Assembly (NCBI GenBank): GCA_902774395.1
Contig: CACYIK010000006.1
Span: 49,443 to 113,442, forward strand
From: an uncultured Bacteroidota bacterium
GTDB taxonomy: Bacteria > Bacteroidota > Bacteroidia > Bacteroidales > P3
Reading direction: 5' to 3'
DNA length: 64,000 bases
Part shown: in pieces, positions 59,033-64,000 of the stretch
Position numbering within the stretch: position 1 is the stretch's first letter
Layout: each line of letters begins with the position of its first letter
The notes under the pieces: model-generated
What the model saw: only the letters and a program-made list of their open reading frames with translations
Databases searched by the model: none
Told to the model about the DNA's origin: nothing
Translations under genes and position numbers: made by a program

Positions 59033-61869
59033 TGGACGACGAGAAGATCAAGATATTAGGGGCGCGGGAACACAACCTGCAGAACGTGGACTTAGAGATT
59101 CCACGTGGCAAACTGGTAGTGTTCACTGGGCTCAGCGGCAGCGGCAAGTCGTCGCTGGCATTCGACACCATCCATGCCGAAGGACAGCGCCGCTATATGG
59201 AGACTTTCTCGGCCTATGCCCGTCACTTCATCGGCAACATGGAGCGTCCCGACGTGGACCTCATCGAGGGCCTCTCGCCTGTCATCTCTATCGAGCAGAA
59301 GAGCACCAACAACAACCCGCGCTCGACGGTGGGCACGCTCACCGACACCTACGACCTGCTGCGTCTGCTCTACGCCCGCATCGGCAAGGCATATAGCACC
59401 GTCAGCGGCAAGCCCATGGTGAAATACAGCGAGGAGAAGATACTGGAAATCATCACCTCGGAGTACGGCAGCCGCGACATCAAGATTCTCGCCCCGCTGG
59501 TGAAGGGCCGCAAGGGCCACTACCGAGAGCTCTTCGAGCAAGTGGCGAAGAAAGGGTTCCTGAAAGTGCGCGTCGACGGCGAGGTGAAGGAGATCACCTA
59601 CAAGATGCAGGTGGACCGCTACAAGGTGCACGACATCGAGCTGGTGGTTGACCGCCTGCGTGCCGATAGAAACGCCACCCGCCTCCGCGAAGCCGTCCAG
59701 ACAGCCTTCCGCCAAGGCAAAGGCATCCTGATGATTTTAGATAATGAAGACGGCAGCAGCCGTTATTTCAGCCGCATGCTGATGGACCCCGACAGCGGTC
59801 TCTCTTACCCCGAGCCGGAGCCCAACACCTTCTCGTTCAACTCGCCCTACGGCGCCTGCCCCCACTGCAACGGTCTCGGCGAAGTGGCGCAGATCGACAT
59901 GCAGAAGCTCATTCCCAACCCCAAGAAGAGCATCAAAGACGGCGCCATCGAGGTGCTGGGGAAATATTCGCCCACCAACTACGTCTACCGCAAGCTGGAG
60001 CTGATGGGCAAACACTACGACTTCACGCTCGACGAACCCTTCGAGAACCTTAGCGAGGAGGCCGTCAACGCCATCCTCTACGGCAGCAACCATTTCGCCG
60101 GCATCGAGGACCCCGAGGACCCGGGCTACCTCAGCGAGTTCCAGGGCATCGTGAACTACATCACCGAACTCGCCGGCGACGAGAGTCCCGCCAGCCTGCA
60201 GAAGTGGGCGGCGAGCTTTATGAATACCGTGCCGTGCCCCGAATGTCACGGGCACCGTCTAAAGGCCGAATCGCTGGCCTTCCGCATACTAGATAAGAAT
60301 ATAGGCCAGCTGGCAGACATGGACCTGTTGGAGCTGGAGGAGTGGCTGCGGGCATTGGAGCCGCAGCTCGACGAGCGCGACCAGAAGGTGGCGCACGAGG
60401 TGCTCAACGAGATACTCAAGCGCCTGTCGTTCCTCAACAACGTGGGTGTGGGCTACCTCTCGATGAACCGCAGCGCCAAGAGCCTCTCCGGCGGCGAGGC
60501 ACAGCGCATACGTCTGGCCACACAAATAGGCTCGCAGCTCACCAACGTCTTATATATATTGGATGAACCCAGCATCGGCCTGCACCAGCGCGACAACCAG
60601 CGCCTCATCGAGAGTCTCAAGCAGCTGCGCGACCTGGGCAACAGCATCATCGTTGTCGAGCACGACCGCGACATGATGCTCGCCGCCGACTACCTCGTCG
60701 ACATCGGTCCCGGCGCCGGCATCCACGGGGGAAAAGTATTGTTCGCCGGCGACCTTAAAGACCTTAAGGACCCTAAAGACCTTAAGGATCCTTCGCTGAC
60801 ACTGCAGTATCTCTCTCGGCAGCGCGACATCGCCCTGCCGCAACGCCGCCCCATCGAAGGCCGCGAGCACATCCTATTAAAAGGCGCTACCGGCAACAAC
60901 CTCAAGGGCGTCGACCTCGACCTGCCGCTGGGTATGTTCGTCTGCGTGACGGGCGTCTCGGGCTCCGGCAAGTCGACCCTCATCAACGACACCCTCCAGC
61001 CCATCCTCAGCCAACATTTCTACCACTCGCTGCGCGCCCCCCTGCCCTACCAGAGTATCGAGGGCATCGAGCATATCGACAAGGTCATCCAGATAGACCA
61101 GAGTCCCATCGGCCGCACACCGCGTTCGAACCCCGCCACCTACGCGGGCTTCTTCGATGACATCCGGCGCCTCTTCGCCGAGCTGCCATCGGCACGCATC
61201 CGCGGCTACAAGCCCGGCCGATTCAGCTTCAACGTCAGCGGCGGCCGCTGCGAGCACTGCAAGGGTGCCGGACTGCGCACCATCGAGATGAACTTCTTGC
61301 CCGACGTCTACGTGCAGTGCGAGGTCTGCGGCGGCAAACGCTACAACCGCGAGACATTAGAAATAAGGTATAAAGGGAAGTCCATCGCCGACGTGCTCGA
61401 CATGACCGTCAACGAGGCCGTGGAATTTTTCGACGCCCACCCCAAGCTACGACGCAAGTTGCTGGCACTACAGGACGTAGGCCTCGGTTACATCACCCTC
61501 GGTCAGCAGAGCACCACCCTCAGCGGCGGCGAGGCGCAGCGCGTCAAGCTCGCCACGGAGCTCAGCCGCACCGATACCGGCAAGACCCTCTATATCCTCG
61601 ACGAGCCCACCACGGGCCTCCATTTCGAGGACATCCGCATCCTCCTCGGCGTGCTGCAAAAGCTGGTGGACAAGGGCAACAGTGTCCTCGTCATCGAGCA
61701 CAACATGGATGTCATCAAGGTAGCCGACTGGGTCATCGACCTCGGTCCCGACGGCGGCCGCGCCGGTGGCCGCATCACCTTCGCCGGCACCCCCGAAGCG
61801 TTAGCCCAGCAAAAGGATAACTTCACAGGGCAATACCTGAAAGCGGAGCTGGATGCCATGAAGCAATGA
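59032..61869 (+). CDS. uvrA: Excinuclease ABC subunit A
   Basis: A 945-residue DNA damage-recognition ATPase of nucleotide excision repair. The first Walker A is GLSGSGKSS, with Zn-ligand pairs CPHCNG and CPECHG; the first signature [12 protein letters not shown] precedes [11 protein letters not shown]. The second Walker A is GVSGSGKST, with the zinc module [29 protein letters not shown], signature [16 protein letters not shown] and [12 protein letters not shown] (GACCTTAAG)n array at 60752-60790 adds [14 protein letters not shown] between FAG and SLTLQYL, in a linker between the two halves. It overlaps the transposase-like gene by 4 bases. Confidence 0.98.
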   Translation: MDDEKIKILGAREHNLQNVDLEIPRGKLVVFTGLSGSGKSSLAFDTIHAEGQRRYMETFSAYARHFIGNMERPDVDLIEGLSPVISIEQKSTNNNPRSTVGTLTDTYDLLRLLYARIGKAYSTVSGKPMVKYSEEKILEIITSEYGSRDIKILAPLVKGRKGHYRELFEQVAKKGFLKVRVDGEVKEITYKMQVDRYKVHDIELVVDRLRADRNATRLREAVQTAFRQGKGILMILDNEDGSSRYFSRMLMDPDSGLSYPEPEPNTFSFNSPYGACPHCNGLGEVAQIDMQKLIPNPKKSIKDGAIEVLGKYSPTNYVYRKLELMGKHYDFTLDEPFENLSEEAVNAILYGSNHFAGIEDPEDPGYLSEFQGIVNYITELAGDESPASLQKWAASFMNTVPCPECHGHRLKAESLAFRILDKNIGQLADMDLLELEEWLRALEPQLDERDQKVAHEVLNEILKRLSFLNNVGVGYLSMNRSAKSLSGGEAQRIRLATQIGSQLTNVLYILDEPSIGLHQRDNQRLIESLKQLRDLGNSIIVVEHDRDMMLAADYLVDIGPGAGIHGGKVLFAGDLKDLKDPKDLKDPSLTLQYLSRQRDIALPQRRPIEGREHILLKGATGNNLKGVDLDLPLGMFVCVTGVSGSGKSTLINDTLQPILSQHFYHSLRAPLPYQSIEGIEHIDKVIQIDQSPIGRTPRSNPATYAGFFDDIRRLFAELPSARIRGYKPGRFSFNVSGGRCEHCKGAGLRTIEMNFLPDVYVQCEVCGGKRYNRETLEIRYKGKSIADVLDMTVNEAVEFFDAHPKLRRKLLALQDVGLGYITLGQQSTTLSGGEAQRVKLATELSRTDTGKTLYILDEPTTGLHFEDIRILLGVLQKLVDKGNSVLVIEHNMDVIKVADWVIDLGPDGGRAGGRITFAGTPEALAQQKDNFTGQYLKAELDAMKQ
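60752..60790. repeat. In-frame (GACCTTAAG)n array in uvrA
   Basis: Four 9-bp units, the same word as in purL (1082-1129 and 2450-2497), here in the opposite genomic orientation but translated as the same (KDL)n-type peptide. Confidence 0.88.
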
Positions 61870-62915
61870 CCGAGAGCAAGCAGACACGCCGCATGCATGG
61901 CCACAACTATGCCGTGCCAGGGACCTACGAGGTGACCCTGGTGGTTGCCGACCGTCGGCCTGTCTTCGGCGAGATTGTGGGCACCACGAAGGCGGGCGGC
62001 GAGGAGCCGCACCTCAAGCCGTCGCCCCTCGGCCAGACCGTCCTCGACAACGAGATTCCCAAGATACACCGCTATTACCCTATGGTCGACATCTGGCAGG
62101 TATGCCTCATGCCCGACCACATACACATGATTGTCCGCATCAACCGACCGTTACCAGAAAGCAAGCACCTTGGCATCATCATCGGTGCTTTCAAGGGCGG
62201 CGTCAGCCGCGCCTGGTGGCAGCAAACGGAGGCCACTGCAAGTCCCGCCACGGTGCCTGCGGCGTCAGCCGCAGGGTCCTCGTCCCGTCCTCCCCTCTTT
62301 GAACCCAACTACAACGACCATATCCTCATGCGCGACGGACAGTTGGAGAACTGGAAACACTACCTCCGCGACAATCCGCGCCGCCTCATGATGCGCCGCG
62401 AGTACCCCGACCTCTTCCGACACGCTCTCTGCATCACTATCGGCAGAGTGCGATACAGTGCTTTCGGTAACATGCTTCTCCTGCGCCAACCCGAGAAGCA
62501 TCAGGTCTTCTTCCACCGCAAGACCAACGGCATACCCACCGAGAATACCGACCACTGGAAGAACGAGAGCCGTCGCCTCATCTCCGCCGCCGAGAGTGGA
62601 GACGTACTGGTCACCCCCGGCATCTCCGAGTGCGAGAAGAGGATAAAGAACATGGCGTTGGAACAGAAACTGCGACTGATACACATCCAAGCCGATTCCA
62701 TCGGACAATATTGGAAACCCGAGCGCAGCCGTTTCGAGGCATGTGCTTACGGTTCCCTACTGATTCTTGCTCCATGGCCCGAGGACATGCCCGCCTTCGA
62801 GAGCGACTATGAGCGTTTCCATTACCTCAACCGGCTGACCGAGACCGTCTGTGTCATCAGCCACACCACCGCAGTTTCCGTGCAAGGCTTACGCCCTGCC
62901 CACAGTGGCCAATAG
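61866..62915 (+). CDS. Y1 (HuH) transposase-like protein of the RAYT/TnpA_REP type with extra C-terminal domain
   Basis: 349 residues. The N-terminal Y1-transposase fold has the HuH pair His85/His87 (CLMPDHIHMIV) and a Tyr166 in WKHYLRDNPRRL, at the place of the catalytic Tyr of REP-associated transposases (YxxxNPxR). Unlike typical RAYTs of about 170-190 residues, it has a further 150 residues. This part (GDVLVTPGISECEKRIKNMALEQKLRLIHIQ, then RFEACAYGSLLILAPW) looks like a Rossmann-type DprA/SLOG-like fold. It overlaps uvrA by 4 bases and has no terminal repeats, as for domesticated RAYTs. Confidence 0.85.
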   Translation: MTESKQTRRMHGHNYAVPGTYEVTLVVADRRPVFGEIVGTTKAGGEEPHLKPSPLGQTVLDNEIPKIHRYYPMVDIWQVCLMPDHIHMIVRINRPLPESKHLGIIIGAFKGGVSRAWWQQTEATASPATVPAASAAGSSSRPPLFEPNYNDHILMRDGQLENWKHYLRDNPRRLMMRREYPDLFRHALCITIGRVRYSAFGNMLLLRQPEKHQVFFHRKTNGIPTENTDHWKNESRRLISAAESGDVLVTPGISECEKRIKNMALEQKLRLIHIQADSIGQYWKPERSRFEACAYGSLLILAPWPEDMPAFESDYERFHYLNRLTETVCVISHTTAVSVQGLRPAHSGQ

Positions 62916-63050
62916 GTTTTCGAAAGCCACAGTGACATCGGCGTCATTCCCAAAGCCATTGGACCCATAGCCACCGTATTATCGGCATCAGCCGATGGGT
63001 ATTTCATAAATAATTCATCTCACCCCACAGAACCATGTTTTAGTAAAAAA

Positions 63051-63083
63051 GAATGGCTGCCGACACTCTCGACAGCCATTTCA
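63051..63083. terminator. Hairpin between convergent genes
   Basis: Stem AATGGCTG and CGA / TCG and CAGCCATT with loop CACTC, A-run on the left and T-rich on the right. The 135 bases between the transposase stop and this hairpin hold nothing recognised. Confidence 0.85.
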
Positions 63084-63085
63084 TT

Positions 63086-63850
63086 TTAGTGTTGCGATAG
63101 CCCTATAGCAATTAAAACAATCAGTGCAGTTCCGCCAAGTACACCCAATGCAGCTGCGCCCGTTATTCTTGCATTCTCCTCTTCATAATCATGCACCTGA
63201 TATGCCTCCGTTTTTGAGGACACCTCTACACTATTTATTTTAAAAATAAAAGTATAATCATTCTGCACATCTTCTATTTTTATCGGAAGAAGAATACTCA
63301 CCCTCTCTCCTTCCAACGTCTTGGCCTTTTCCATTGCATCGTCACTAGAGAATCCATTGGGAAACAACGAATTCGTAATCCACTTATTTGAAATAAAATG
63401 AATGTTATCTACCGGAACAAGAATGTCCTCCAGTTTGGCTCCTCGTGGCAGTGTCGTTGGCACCTGACCCTCATTCATCTTGATATACTTTATTCCCGAA
63501 TGTATCATTTTTGAAATGCTCTTGTCGGTATTGACATATACGACATCATCCCAAATTATTTTCAAAGCATGGCTTGTTTTGTTATATATGGTAAATGAGT
63601 ATTGATTATCCAATACAAGCCAGAAAATTTTTATATTTTCATCCTCGAAGACGTATTTGGTTACGCCCTCGTCGGAACTATCTTTTAAGATTGTTTCAGA
63701 AAAGCGATCTTTTGAGTTGGATGGCAATTCCACCTTATCCAAAGACACGGAATAAATGGCTTGTCTTGTCGTGGTAATCACATCTTTCATCACAGTACAT
63801 GACTGAAGCAAAAGTACTACTACGATTGTAAGAAATAATATTTTTTTCAT
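63086..63850 (-). CDS. Lipoprotein of unknown function
   Basis: A 254-residue lipoprotein (lipobox LLQSC, Cys18), then a beta-rich periplasmic part (YSVSLDKVELPSNSKDRFSETIL; YTFIFKINSVEVSS). A single C-terminal hydrophobic helix (ITGAAALGVLGGTALIVLIAIGL) lies near residues 228-250, so it is anchored at both ends. No family recognised. AT-rich codon use sets it apart from the uvrA-side genes. It ends at the hairpin terminator at 63051. Confidence 0.7.
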   Translation of the reverse strand: MKKILFLTIVVVLLLQSCTVMKDVITTTRQAIYSVSLDKVELPSNSKDRFSETILKDSSDEGVTKYVFEDENIKIFWLVLDNQYSFTIYNKTSHALKIIWDDVVYVNTDKSISKMIHSGIKYIKMNEGQVPTTLPRGAKLEDILVPVDNIHFISNKWITNSLFPNGFSSDDAMEKAKTLEGERVSILLPIKIEDVQNDYTFIFKINSVEVSSKTEAYQVHDYEEENARITGAAALGVLGGTALIVLIAIGLSQH

Positions 63851-63930
63851 TCTTTTTATCGCCAGTGTTATCCTGTTGGCCCCTCAGGTTTTATAATAAT
63901 TAAATAATACTGGTGCGTTAACTTTTTAAA

Positions 63931-63938
63931 TATCTTTG
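63931..63938 (+). promoter_or_regulatory. Promoter -7 box running off the right edge
   Basis: TATCTTTG followed by TAATAT; it probably serves a gene beyond the window. The 62 bases after it are AT-rich and show no start within the window that can be judged. Confidence 0.55.
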
Positions 63939-64000
63939 TAATATATTGATAATTTAATAATTATAGAGTTCTTTGACAAAATTGATTTGAAATTCTTCCG

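Noticed and set aside
61866..62915. Complete IS200/IS605-type insertion sequence
   Set aside because: No subterminal hairpin ends or TnpB gene seen; the gene overlaps uvrA by 4 bases, which fits a resident RAYT-like gene.

Overview
The window reads as a chromosomal piece of a gut or rumen Bacteroidales bacterium (Prevotella/Muribaculaceae-like; inferred). Direct signs are about 15 promoters with the Bacteroidetes -7 box TAnnTTTG, near-absence of Shine-Dalgarno sites, a Bacteroidetes-type bamD-rpoZ-coaBC cluster, Kdo and lipid A genes of a Gram-negative, and many lipoproteins. No rRNA, tRNA, CRISPR array or classic insertion sequence was found.

Layout. 1-5100: purL (cut by the left edge), a lysophospholipid acyltransferase, a lipoprotein glutathione peroxidase and a SecD-head-like lipoprotein. 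5199-9240: two exported C1 (PepC-type) cysteine peptidases around an orphan XRE regulator and a small membrane protein with a structured leader. 9309-17921: a giant alpha-2-macroglobulin, a B12/radical-SAM protein and an MgtC-like protein. 18011-23954: housekeeping genes rsmI, yebC, trmB, an HU/SPOR nucleoid-envelope protein, kdsB and a deoxynucleoside kinase. 24559-29322: nadC, a YihY protein, an rRNA methyltransferase, queG and an exonuclease. 29326-33948: two AAA ATPases set in hairpin-rich non-coding DNA, then a phosphoesterase. 34046-41436: an accessory block on the minus strand (zinc-ribbon proteins, an L,D-transpeptidase, a PqqD/radical-SAM/SPASM maturase, tiny candidate peptides, a 69-aa Cys protein, a kinase-like protein), headed by a second structured leader. 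41655-50201: htpG, a MntA/HepT toxin-antitoxin pair, a flavin-reductase lipoprotein, rfbB, a BlaI/BlaR1-TonB/LRR operon, a HAD phosphatase and an outer-membrane barrel. 50260-55202: guaA, a LysM/ABC-binding-type protein, lpxC and lpxA. 55586-62915: bamD, rpoZ, coaBC, a lytic transglycosylase, uvrA and a Y1 (RAYT-like) transposase. 63086-63850: a lipoprotein.

The most striking observation is a genome-wide-looking habit, seen at more than 25 places here. Short imperfect tandem repeats with 7-10 bp periods, often followed after a spacer by the same word inverted, sit between genes and also in frame inside conserved genes (purL, the macroglobulin, radical SAM, rRNA methyltransferase, queG, htpG, coaBC, uvrA). 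They also make up signal-peptide cores (two genes) and stop codons (two genes). Three copies share a core, GCTGACGC, and a RAYT-like HuH transposase with an unusual C-terminal domain lies in the same window. The second candidate system is the radical-SAM/SPASM locus with its downstream peptides, and the third is the AAA ATPase flanked by two copies of a multi-hairpin element.
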